Below, in pieces: positions 12,441 to 23,427 of a DNA stretch of 64,000 nt. A model generated the notes under the pieces. That model was not told where the DNA came from. It made no database searches and saw only the letters and a program-made list of their open reading frames with translations. The DNA comes from Calliopsis andreniformis (taxonomy: Eukaryota; Arthropoda; Insecta; Hymenoptera; Andrenidae). The DNA lies in assembly GCF_051401765.1 (NCBI RefSeq), contig NC_135069.1, positions 10,518,501 through 10,582,500 on the forward strand. Reading direction: 5' to 3'. How positions within the stretch are numbered: the stretch's first letter is position 1; each line of letters begins with the position of its first letter. The position numbers and the translations under genes were made by a program.

Positions 12441-13754
12441 GTTTCTTAAGGTCCTTCGTTGATGTTTACTGAAATGCTCATTGAAGTTTTGTGTGCAAAA
12501 AGGGTTGTAATGAATAGGTAATTTATTCTTAGGTACATTAGGTATTTTTAGGTGCAGGTTTGTTTTTGTTTTTATTTTTATTGCTTTATTTTTATTGTAC
12601 AGAATGAGACATGGTTTCCTAAGCAGAAACATTGAGTACGTAGTATATATTTTTGAGTATTTAGTCAGTTGATTGTTATTTCTGGCAGTCAGTAGCTTGG
12701 TTCTTTTTCTTATTCTGTTGAATTGCTTGTACAAAAAATTTGTTTAACATTACAATTTAATTGAAATAGCGTTTTCACCTGGGGAAAGGTTTCTGCAGTA
12801 ATAGATACTTTAACGTGTGAGGGAATATTATTTTTCTTACAATACCCCTTTCATTCTTGTGTTCATGGAATCATGTGTTACAAATACATATTGTGTTACA
12901 CACTAGAAAGTAGGAAGATAAAAATAAATAAAAGAAGTAAAAAATAGATAACACATTTTCTTTGAAAATGGGAAGTACATATATACATACTTGTATAGAT
13001 ACTTATTATGAAATTGTGATGTTAGTAGTAAAATAAATAATTATATCTACAGTGTTTCTGACACTCTTTAGAAATTTAGAAGAATACCATGCCTTTACCT
13101 TTGGAAATTAATAGAGGTAGAATTGTAAGATTTAGTAAGTTCTTTGTATAGGAAGTAATGGTTGATGGTAATTGAAATTCAACGGAAGTTGTCTTTATTC
13201 ATTCATCTAACGATTTTGAGAAATGGTAGTTACAGTGAGATAGCAATATTGAAAGAATCTAGCAATAACCTGGAACATCCTTAATGAGGCATTTGGTAGG
13301 TGCTTTGAAGACGAGATGACACAGTAACTTTTTCGCTAATAGATACGTTTCTATTTGAAACAGCAGTTTCTCTAAAATGCACTTCGAAGTATTCTCTAAT
13401 ATTCACTAATAACTATTTGAAATAGAAAACAATTTATAAATAAAAACAAATGACTCCAACTTCATCAAGGAAAAATTGATTTAAAATAGATAAACAAATT
13501 ATTCAATTTTTGTTAATTATACTTATTTAATATATTTCTCAATTATGTAATTAGGTTTTCCACTATATCATTAATAATATAATATAATTTCATATTAGAT
13601 AGTTACTCATCATAGTTTATCACATCTTCATTTTATCCTTATTAACAATTTTCAGATCTAAGTAATAATTTAAATGAAATATCCTCACACAAGTTAATGA
13701 TATTTTTTAATGCCTTATTTAACGTACAGAAACCCCTAATACTAGATTAGATCA
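12441..13754. other. AT-rich stretch, no gene seen
   Basis: AT-rich sequence. The 101-codon minus-strand frame at 12429-12734 is Lys/Asn/Thr-rich, as expected from T-rich plus-strand DNA, and is not accepted as a gene. Confidence 0.5.
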
Positions 13755-13889
13755 TTCTTGTAGAAAGTAGCATAAGTGTCAAAATTGAGAAATGTTCTTT
13801 GGTAAAAAATTATATGTACCATACAGAACATTTTTTTACCAAAAAACAAAAACTTTTCATTTCGGCGCTTACGTTACTTTCCACAAGAA
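13755..13889. repeat. Long imperfect palindrome (135 bp)
   Basis: The left arm starts TTCTTGTAGAAAGTAG (13755) and the right arm, read on the opposite strand, starts TTCTTGTGGAAAGTAA at 13889. The arms continue as CATAAGTGTCAAAA against CGTAAGCGCCGAAA and close on TTTGGTAAAAAA facing TTTTTTACCAAA around a loop of about 20 bases. Mismatches in the outer arm are almost all transitions. Three of the CpGs on one arm appear as TpG or CpA on the other, which is consistent with CpG decay. A transcript could fold into a long hairpin. Origin unknown: palindromic MITE, inverted duplication or hairpin RNA locus. Confidence 0.75.
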
Positions 13890-16545
13890 CGCTTCAATTA
13901 TAAGACTATAAAAATAATATCTTTCAACTTAAAATACAAACAAAATATATGTATATACTACATGTTTGTACTCATGTGAAAGAGTTCAAAAAATTGAAAA
14001 ATTTGTAATTATTATTTGTTTGAGTACGTAATGCACATTAACGTCGAAAAGAAACGAAGGAAACGCATGCATACACGCACCTGTCATCTTTCCCAATTTT
14101 CCAAGCCACTAACAGGCTCAACGTCCTCAGGCTAGGCGCTTGCAGCCTGCGGCCGGTTACAGTGAACAGAGAACGTCAAGGTGATGAGTGACACAAAGCC
14201 AGGACATTAGCAGTAGAGATCCTGTCATTTACCAGGACTTACCTGCCTTTCATTCCTGGCCGGTGCAGCTCTTAACCATTCCCATAGTTCGAGAAGTCGC
14301 GAGGCACGGCCTAAATAGCAGATTCTCTTCAGCTTTCGAGCGATCCATCACTTTTGCAAGGGAAATTACATATAACGGGTGTCGGCTAGCAGTCGTAGCT
14401 GTGCTCTTTTCAAGATTTCATGGGTGAAATTCAGCGTATCTGATGAGCGCTACAATAAGGCCTATCGTCTCACGGTTTGCTCGCGAAGCTATTGAGAGTC
14501 ATTGTGGAGATTATACGGGCTCTCAGTGATGGGAAATTATGAACGATGAAATTCTAAATGGTCGATCGAAAATTGTTCCAGGGATCCTTTCGCTTTGTTA
14601 CCATAAACTATTGCAATTTTACATTATGATAGTCAGCTATTTTCTAGTTTTACAAGGAGACATTGTCAGTGATGTCTCTTTCAGGTCCTTCGTGGACCTA
14701 CAGCACCGATAACAAGAGAACTCCAAATAGTGACACTTACTTGTTACTTTAATTAGCGATTAGTCTTTTTCAGATTCAAGTTGTTCAATTTTCAAATATT
14801 TAAGTTTTAAATGTAGTGAATTTTTTCTAAATTTTTATACTTTTACACAATTCAAATTATGTGTCATACAAATAATAGCTCCACTACCATAGGAAAAAAA
14901 TGTTTAATTTAAATAATTCTAAACCTTGAAATGTATGTTTCCTAAATTTAATTCTCTTAAAGATAAATGAATTTGATCTTGTCAGTGTAGAAAATATTTT
15001 ATTTAGCACAAATTTAACATTGTCATCTGAAATGAGCTACTCAAAAGTATTCAAAACCGTATTTTAGATTCATAAGAAGTTGATTACTCACTGCAACATC
15101 TAAAACATAAAATCTACAGTGAAAAATTGACTTAAAACGCTGTTTCATAGCGAGTCATTTATACGTCCGTTCCTTATAATTTTAGTACCTTTTGAAAATC
15201 GAGACACGCTTCCGTGCATTAACACCGTATCCCGAGGTATTCAACTCGACAACCATTAAAGTTTCACTGTACAGCGAAAATAACAAACAGACAATGAAAT
15301 CCGATTTTTCACGGTCCCCCACTATCTGAGAAACACATTTCCCGGTGCATCAAGGATTTCCTATTTTCCACGGAGCGTTTCAAATCCTTGGAACGTGTCG
15401 CAATAAAGGTAACCAGGAAATCGCAGGATCTCGAGGAGTGACACGCCTCATAGGAAGTTAGGAACCGATCCTCTTCGTCGAGTTTCATGCTATGCTTGTG
15501 TTTAATTCCAACCACCGTGTAATCCTCATTCATATTTCATTCAACTATTGATATACTTAAGATTAGATGTGATAATTATAGGGAGTTATCTTAAAGAAAT
15601 ACTTCATAATATAAAATCACTAAACGATACAAGAGAAAAGAAAATTAATATTTTGCTTTTGACTCTAGCAGAAAAGAATTTTCTTTAACTTACTTTAAGT
15701 TCTTAGTATGTATTTATTACATACATCCATTTCCAGTTTGTATATTTAACCTTTTGGCTCATAAGTTATTTTGAGGTACAAAATTGTTTTAAATATTTTT
15801 TCGACTCTTTATATAATGCTGATAGTCTACATATAAGCCATTCATAGATTAAAATTATTAATTCCATTTTTAAAACATTTTTAAGTTTTAATGCCAACTC
15901 ACTCAATTGATGCCTTAGGCAGCAGTCAGGCACCATCCACTGACTACCACTGACTCTCATCGATCGTCATCGACCAACCACCAAAATTAATATTCATGAA
16001 TATCGTTGCAAATTTGTTCTGATATTTTAACATCAATTTCAATGTTAATATTTCGTATAATATTCAGTCAACAGAAGACGATAATTGTTTACATATACCA
16101 TTTGATAGTTGGGGTTATATATAAATTGAATCTTCTGAAGTGGCAAGACATTTTAAAATTATATAGTCTGGGAAATTTCATTTTTATTTGTTCCAAATTT
16201 AAAAGTCATTAAATGTGTTTGAACAAAACACATTTGATATTTTGAGATTGTATTAGAAATTATAAACCAGTCGCAAACAGTTGGTGACAGTCGGTGGTGT
16301 CAACGTTACCAACTATACGTCAAACAAAAAAGATATATATATCTATTTAGATTCATAAGAACAAAAAGAAAATATATAACAAATACACGACAAAATATAC
16401 AGTAATATTATCTGGCAATTATTTCCATAATTTATTTAATAGATATAATTAAGGTATTACACCTGTCATTTCTACGTTTGAAATTTGGTCCGTGGCTGTT
16501 GATCGTTAGTGATGTTTGAAATGATCACTCCCTAACTTTATACGT
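13890..16545. other. Two GC-rich islands in AT-rich DNA
   Basis: Islands lie at about 14080-14560 and 15190-15540; AT-rich DNA separates them. The frames at 14188-14427 (+) and 15309-15533 (-) are not recognised. A CACTGACT-rich segment at 15931-15960 is partly complementary to 16277-16298 (about 16 of 22 bases), which could be the ends of a decayed element of roughly 370 bp. Confidence 0.4.
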
Positions 16546-16549
16546 TTAA

Positions 16550-16849
16550 CCCTTTCGCGGCGGAGCGCTCAGAAATGTATTGCGCTCCAAGCAACCGGAT
16601 CCACACTATCGCAGCTCATATTCGTCGTCCATGTATCCATGATCGGGGCAAAATTTATGGATAATTGTATTTGATTATGTAAAAAAATCTCTGCACAAGA
16701 AGCGTGTACTGCTAGCGTATCGAAAACAAACGACTTAATGGACATTGTTGGGCAGCTACTGATAAAAGCGAACGGCGCCAAAAGGCGTTGTTCGCTCGGA
16801 GAGAGCATCTATAGCTGAGCGCCAAAAGGCGCTGTTCGCCGCGAAAGGG
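16550..16849. mobile_element. piggyBac-like MITE, 300 bp
   Basis: A perfect 13-bp inverted terminal repeat, CCCTTTCGCGGCG (16550-16562) against its complement at 16837-16849, is flanked by TTAA on both sides (16546-16549 and 16850-16853). This is the signature of piggyBac-superfamily non-autonomous elements. The 3' half carries a direct sub-terminal repeat, GCGCCAAAAGGCG followed by YTGTTCGC, at 16775 and 16819; that core is itself near-palindromic. No transposase is encoded; the 79-codon minus frame inside is a by-product. Confidence 0.85.
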
Positions 16850-16853
16850 TTAA

Positions 16854-17105
16854 AATGGACATAAATATCCTCGATTTGTGAAGTTAACTGACCTGGCAAA
16901 TGCGCTAATATACTTATCTCCATCAGAAAATTGAATCAGTAAGCTTACAAGCGCTGCCGGAAGTACCAACCCGACAGCGCTCGGAGGCCAGCTCGAGGAG
17001 CCTAGCGTCACGGTTTTCTCCGAAACGTCATCGCTATGAGCTGACTTCATTCGTTACAGCGGCTTCGCCCGTTCTTTTGAGAGCTGCAGCCCCCGCGCCT
17101 TGTCG
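16854..17105. other. GC-rich DNA upstream of promoter
   Basis: GC content rises through this segment towards the TATA box at 17106. It holds a 66-codon minus-strand frame without recognisable features. Likely promoter-proximal or regulatory sequence. Confidence 0.35.
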
Positions 17106-17141
17106 TATATAAGGAAAGGGCGACGTAATTAGCGCCAGTTC
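17106..17141 (+). promoter_or_regulatory. TATA plus initiator core promoter
   Basis: A canonical TATATAAG box (17106-17113) lies 31 bases before A17137 in CCAGTTCG, a one-mismatch arthropod initiator (TCAGTY). The spacing is optimal and the signal sits in a GC-rich island, where a TATA box is less likely by chance. The first ATG downstream is 17178. No known gene follows, so the transcript may be non-coding or encode a small peptide. Confidence 0.5.
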
Positions 17142-17177
17142 GATCCTTTGTGTTACTCACGGGGCGTCGAGAACAAG

Positions 17178-17342
17178 ATGATTACCGGCTCTCTACGGGA
17201 CCTCGTACGAGCAGGCGTTGCCAGCCTGTTCGAAAATGAAAAATCGCGGGCCCTTGCCGCGTTCTCCTTCTTCATCCCCCGTTTCCCTTTCTTTTTCTCT
17301 TCGCTGCCCGTTTCCTTTGTACACCGAGAATCGGACCCATGA
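17178..17342 (+). CDS. Possible 54-residue small ORF
   Basis: First ATG after the putative start at 17137, in the context GAACAAGATGA (purine-rich, acceptable for insects). The frame reads MITGSLRDLVRAG and ends SFVHRESDP before TGA at 17340-17342. It has a central Phe/Pro/Ser-rich hydrophobic segment (about residues 28-47) but no convincing signal peptide or domain. A minus-strand frame overlaps it (17153-17485), as usual in GC-rich islands, so coding status is doubtful. It is listed because of the promoter directly upstream, not because of homology. Confidence 0.15.
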   Translation: MITGSLRDLVRAGVASLFENEKSRALAAFSFFIPRFPFFFSSLPVSFVHRESDP

Positions 17343-20300
17343 CCCGCCCCGCCCCGGCCCCCTACGAACTCGATCGTTTTAGATGTTTCGGACACCTTGA
17401 AAGAGCGCCAAGAGAAAATCCACAGGACGTGAAACAATGGGAACGTCGTGAATAGAGAAACGATCGCGCGCGAGCATAGATGCAATGGATCCTTCGAGAG
17501 GAATTTCGCTGATATGTCGTTTTGACATCGCGTTTCTTCGGACGCGTTCAGGCGTATGGAGAGTCAGAGAGGTAACGTTGGAGGGTCTTAAAATTTGGCG
17601 GTTGCTTCTTTTGATGGTGGTTTACTGAGCTACGATGTGGTACTCGTTAGACGTGCGATGAATAAGTGATCGATGTTTGTTTCTAAATTGTGCTAGGGGT
17701 GTGGAAATTCTGCGTGAAACCATAAACCTGTTAATCCCCTGATCATGAATCTTTTTATAGCTATCTTTATTTTAGATAATTTAAACTTATTCATAAACAT
17801 TCTTTTAAAAAATATTTACTGTTAATTATTAATAATACATGTTATTAAATACTGTGTAGTATTAGTGTTTTGTGATATATTTCACGGGAGTAGAATTTAT
17901 AGGTACCACCAGGGTTCTATTTTTTGGTTAATTGCAATTGTGGTTGGTGTCATAAGTGGTAGGTGCTTTAACGTACCTTTAAAATTTAAAAAGTAAAAGG
18001 CTTTTCTTCTTTTTCTGAAAAATTTGTGTATTATGCACCTCGTACCAAAATAGGATAAAAACATGTTATGATCTTGATCTGTATTAATTATTCACACACA
18101 AAATGTGATTGTAATTTCTCATGAATTTTTGTTTCATAGTGTTACATTAGCTTCTTAACAGTAAGCATGTTTGTACAATATTATTATTGTTGATATATAC
18201 TTTCAGTAGCTCCAAACAAATGACTTTTTAATTGCATTAATTGAAGTACAGCATTTGTTTCAACGAAATCTCTATTATTATACACATGCATCGCTAATGT
18301 GAACTGCGTACAGTTGAAAATGCATGTAATATGCTAACTGTAGACTTCGTCCAAAATATTAACCAATTCTAGTGATTAAACTTGAGATGCATTTATGACA
18401 GAAGCAAACGCTGATATCACACAACCACAAATGCACCACCTCATTGACCAATTGCATTTAACAGAAAATCAATCTTATTGTTAGACATTTTTTTCATCAT
18501 ATTCTGTAATTGTAACACAAAGCAACGTGTTTACATACTTCTGTTTCTGACTTTCCAAAAAGTATCATTCAAACTTCTACTTTATGGACTTGCGTCTCAT
18601 TTCATCCTCATTTTTAAGGGAAGAGTATCCTTATTTCAGTCTCTTTTGCTAAAATATATAAATTCTGTCTTGTTAACTCGAGTCCACGTTACGACTTCTA
18701 AGTCGTTAACTCAAATATTTAAAAATTTGTCCCACAACATTGTGTCTTAACATTACAGATTTCGCTCATTTGCTATAAAGATGCCATAACTAAAACATTT
18801 ATCGTTTTAAAGTTATCAGTATAGAAAATAAACAGTTTCTACTTTGAATGATGATATTATCTTCTTTTCCTGAAAATCATAAATGTTGAGTTATTATTAA
18901 ATATTGACCCTTTCGCCATAAATAAATAATATATCCGTACCAACTTAATCAAAACCCCATAAGCAGAGTCCACGATCGCAAATAAGTAACCAAACTTGTA
19001 ATTAACATATCTCGAAGCTTCTCAGTACACCGTAGAGGATAATAATCGTTTCAGATTAAGCGAATTCGGGCAGAACGAAACGCGAGAAGCAAAGAAGAAT
19101 CAATTTTGCTTTTTCTTGGCGCAGGCGACGCGGTTGGCGCGAAGGAACAGCAGGTAGAGCAAACATGGAACGAAGGGGCCCCGCTGGTGACTTGCGAAAC
19201 TCGCTCTCAGAGGCTTCTTACGCTCCTGAGCAAGCGTCATGGGGCCCTTCGAAGCTCATAAAGGCCGCGAGAGGGGCCTCAGCCGTGGAAAAACAATGAG
19301 GCGGCCCGATCGGACTCGGACTCGCTCCGCGGCCCTTCTGATTCGCCATGAAGCGAACAAGAAATCGAGAACGATGGCTGCTTCCCCTGCCGCATTTGCC
19401 GCCGTTCTTCCTCTCTGCTCGTTTCTGTTCTTCCTCCATTCGATGTACGTAGAATACCTTTTTCGAGAAAACCTGTGCCTCTGTCTTTATCCCGGGGATT
19501 GACGTCAGAATAATGAAACATCAATGCCCATTTTCTAGGAACGGTGACTGAGAATGTGGAGATGCATTTTGCATGAACTGGAGTCGACCATAGTAAGATA
19601 ACTATGGTCATTGCAGGATACTACGGATATTTTTAGTAAATATTGCCTTTAGTCTATTCATTCGTAAACAGCATGGAGACATTAAACATCATGATTTAAT
19701 GTTTAAGACTTAGGACCTTTAAATATTGCATGGACAATATTTTAATGTCGCCCTCATAAAATTTAACTACATAAATGTGTAAATTATTACACTGAATGTG
19801 AGGTTTTCACATTTGTAATAGTTTATTATGAGAATACAAGAAAATGACAATGCACCAAATGTTAACCGCTAAGCACGAAACCATTGTGAGGTGGTTTAAA
19901 GTTGCTAGTTTGTACACAGAAATAGCAAACTGGCTTTCGCAATTACTTCCTATAAATTATTCTTTTCATTTCTCGAAGGGATTTCCCATTTTTCTATACT
20001 TTCGCCTTTGAGAACACGATAGATGTATGTATAGGTATATAATTTATAATATAAATTTTCGAAAGAATGTCACTATAATATATTACACCTAAAGCACTTA
20101 ATTAACTCAACTAAAATAAAATTATATTATCGCTCAAATTCTTTAAGGAGGGAAATAGTTTCATAAAAAATGATACAATACAATACAAGAAAGACAAAAG
20201 TGAGCAGTTAATAAGGCATGTTTTTTAGATGAAGTCAAAAAATATTTGTGAGCTCTTACGATTGGAAAAAAAGAATACATACATAGATTTATTTAAGGAG

Positions 20301-22765
20301 AGTTATTCTGCTCGAATAATTCGTCTGAAGAATACTTGCACGAAATGGGTGTGTGAGTGATATATTTATTGAACTGTTTGACAGGTATTGCTCATAAGTC
20401 ATATTTCTTGAATTGCGTTATTTTTTAAATGTAATTTTAAATACAAAAATAGAAAGACATATTATACACCCAGTTTGTATGTATTAGCGTGACACAGGGA
20501 AATTGAATATTAATAGAGATTGCTGTACCTAACAGATTCTTGTATTTAGATATGATGGTTTCATTGTCCAAAGGCTCAATATTGCATAATAAGAGAGCTA
20601 TTTAAGGATACTGATATTTCGTGAATCAAAAATATATTTGAACCTAGCTATACATAAGAAAAAGATGTGTTAAGCTAAAAGAGGCTTTTTATGAATATTT
20701 AAACTTTATAAACTAATATTAACCCAACATGGGAACGACCATTTTCATTCTCAACCTGTGAAAGATCTTCTGTGCTTTATTGAATGTATAATATCAGAGC
20801 TATGAATCTAATACCTACATACTGGCTGAGTTTCATCAGAAGAATGACCGACAAAGTGTTGCGCATAGCAATGGCTACCTACGGAATATCTTGTGTATTG
20901 ATTAAACGACGAATGGAGAACAATAGCTTTTCCATAATACTGAAGTGACATTAATAGGGAAAGCTAAAATATTTACGAAAGGAATCTTTCAGCTTCTCTA
21001 TACCATTTATCTATGTATAAATGTAGTATGTAGTTACTGCATAACAAGTAAGGGTACAAATTCTATTTTAGACACAAATTATCGTTTTTCTTCTACTATT
21101 TTCTTATTATACAGCATTGAGTGTTTCAAATAGAAATATATCTTTCCAACACAATATTCTACTAAACGAAGTAGTTTTTACTACACTAGTTCTCTATTTA
21201 ACCTAATTATATATACTAAAACTAGGAGCGAAAATTCTTTTTCGGCTCACTACACACGCAACATAAGGCCCCAAGTATGGACAACCGAACACGCGTTAAG
21301 GCAGCCAGGTTTTCGAGTCAAGGTGAACCTTCCGCGTCGTCGGGCGACGTCCATCGGCCTCCCGAACGAAGTGTGACTTTCTTAAGGCTTCCAGGGCTCA
21401 GGGTTCTCGCTAATTCGTGGACGACCTTATCTCGGGATCTCGTTTGGGAGCAAGCTACTAACTCTCGACACCTCGGTGGTAAATTCTCCCTTTCTGGGTC
21501 CCCGTTATCCTGCGCCGAGTTCTCGTGGCAGGCCGCAGGAGCGAGCAGGACCGCGCGCGGGCAAAGATTCCTCGCGTGGACGTAGCTCAACTTCCAGCGT
21601 GCAGATCGGCTGGGAAGATAGCTGCCGGACCAAGACACCAGTATCCTCCTCCGGGAATCGCGCGCCGTAGCGAAGGATCCTCTGAAAAGCGTCAGGTACC
21701 ATCGTAAATCGTAATTCGTCGGTTTTCACCAGCGGACATTCGGTACATGGAAGTGGATCGTGGACCGAAGGACACCCCCTGCGGACTTTTCGTCGTCGGG
21801 ACCCCCGACGTCCTCCTCTTCTTCTTTTCCCATGTCTCTCAGGGTCTCTCCTACCCTCTTTCTTCTGGCGCGAGCGTTCGTCTCGAAGAAAAAAGGAAGA
21901 GCCGTGGAACAAGAGTCAGGAACGCGGCTTCACGGAGAAGAGAGGAGGAGAAAGGTAGCCAGGGGGAAGAGAGAGGCGCAGGATAGAGGAACGTGGTAAA
22001 TGGGGCTGTAAATCTGGCGGGCAGACCCATTATAAGTTTATTACCGACTTTCCTCGACGCGCGACACTTCTTCGGCTACGAGTCGGATTCGAAACCTGTT
22101 ACACGGAGAACAGCGTGCCTCGAGTTGTAACCGGCGGAGGTGGGAGGGACGGGGGGTCCACATCGAAAAAAGGACATTAGTCATGTTCGTTTATTCTGTC
22201 GGAAATGCTTAAGATATTTTATGCTGGACACCGCTGCGGTTTTTTCCGCCGTTCGTGTGTTTCGATGATTCCCTCGTGAGAAACGGTAAAGCTACTTCTG
22301 CTTAGCTATTATATTTCTTGCTTATTGTTGGAGAGAAAAAGAGCATTTTGAGAGTTGTATTGACTAGAAGTTTCTCAGAGGGAGTATGTACGTAGGTAAC
22401 AATACCCATGATTCCTTATTGCAATATTCGCATTAGACTATTGGAATAATATATACCTACTTATAAGTTTTAGGTACCTGTGACATTCTTCTGAACATAG
22501 AATTTTCATATCTTGTTCTATCGTAGCCATTATAAAACTAGATTTAGAATAAAGTAGTCTAAAGAATTAGGTAATATCCTTGGTAGAGTTACGTTAGAAA
22601 ATATCTGAAAGTTAACTATGCAACAGAAGTCCTACTACACTAACTAAACTCGAAATCTTCTGGAATCTATCTACTTAATCCATAGAAAGTTTTATTTAAA
22701 CTCGTTTAAACCGACATTCTCCTTGTGTTTATGGTCTTGTATAGTCGCACGCTTCTAACTTGTAT
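17343..22765. other. Alternating AT-rich DNA and GC-rich islands
   Basis: GC-rich blocks lie at about 17343-17700, 19000-19550 and 21240-22280; AT-rich DNA fills the rest. The 21240-22280 island has long frames in four registers on both strands (for example minus 21505-21912 and plus 21277-21585), which is composition rather than evidence of a gene. A 9-bp perfect hairpin, GACCATAGT/ACTATGGTC, with a 6-base loop is at 19586-19609. No exon can be assigned. Confidence 0.45.
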
Positions 22766-22897
22766 TCAGACTTCAATCCTTTCGCGAAGCAGATTTTCGT
22801 CCGTGCTGGATATTTGAAGGGGCCCCACCGAGCGTTTCCACGTGGAGGAAGGTGGGACGGAACCCCGAGGGTTTAATAACACCGTGGGGCCTGGCAT
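22766..22897 (-). CDS. Possible 43-residue small ORF
   Basis: Begins at the first ATG after the putative minus-strand initiator at 22911, 15 bases into the transcript. It starts MPGPTVLLNPRGSVPP and ends LLRERIEV before TGA at 22768-22766. No domain is recognised, and such a short leader is unusual but occurs in insects. A longer minus-strand frame in another register (22773-23018) overlaps it. The case rests on promoter position only. Confidence 0.12.
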   Translation of the reverse strand: MPGPTVLLNPRGSVPPSSTWKRSVGPLQISSTDENLLRERIEV

Positions 22898-22907
22898 AAC
22901 CGACCGA

Positions 22908-22943
22908 GACTGAGTCGAGGGGCCCCCTCTTGGCATATATATA
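22908..22943 (-). promoter_or_regulatory. Minus-strand TATA plus initiator
   Basis: Reading the minus strand, TATATATATG starts at 22943 and TCAGTC occupies 22913-22908, placing the initiator A at 22911, 32 bases from the first T of the TATA box. TCAGTC is an exact match to arthropod TCAGTY. It sits in a GC-rich island. The first ATG downstream on this strand is at 22897. Confidence 0.45.
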
Positions 22944-23240
22944 GCAATTAGGCCGTGGAACGTCTCTATCCCGAGCCGCGGCGGCCTTCCCAGCCATGAT
23001 TAGAGGACATACGTACACGGTGGGGGCCCTGCGCCACGTTCACCGCAAGATTAAGGCCTCTTCCACACTGCCTCCAACCCCCGCAAGTATCGTCAGTCTC
23101 ACGTCAGTTCAGGTTTTCTACAGTGACGACCTCGTAACACTGGTTGTTTATGTGACAGACTGCTTCAAAGCGTAGCACTCACTTTTTGATGAGTCCTTAC
23201 CAGTCGGTAGAACTCGTTAGACTGAATATGCGAGCTTCCC
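22944..23240. other. GC-rich island, upstream half
   Basis: CpG-rich block continuing from the minus-strand promoter. It contains TCAGTC and TCAGTT (23093-23110) on the plus strand without a TATA box. No coding exon recognised. Confidence 0.35.
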
Positions 23241-23307
23241 GTTCCGGGGCATGTAGCAAATAGTTTATGAGATATGAATACCTGAAGTTGTTTTGTGTGC
23301 TACGTGT

Positions 23308-23427
23308 TTTTAGATTTCAAGATGTCAGCTATCACAATTGAAAAGCTCAAGACTTCAACTTTTAGATTTCAAGATTTCAGACTTCGAAGCTCACTAAAAT
23401 TGCAGAGTTTAGATTTCAGGATATGAC
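23308..23427. repeat. About 50-bp tandem repeat, three diverged copies
   Basis: TTTTAGATTTCAAGAT begins at 23308 and 23360, and a diverged copy (GTTTAGATTTCAGGAT) at 23407, giving spacings of 52 and 47 bases. Each core is followed by a related TTCAG/GTCAG-type string. Function unknown. Confidence 0.6.

Noticed and set aside
18903..18920. GACCCTTTCGCC resembling the 16550 MITE end
   Set aside because: Preceded by TTGA rather than TTAA and no matching inverted end within several hundred bases.
21277..21999. Cluster of seven overlapping frames on both strands
   Set aside because: At most one could be real and none shows a domain; few stops are expected at this composition.
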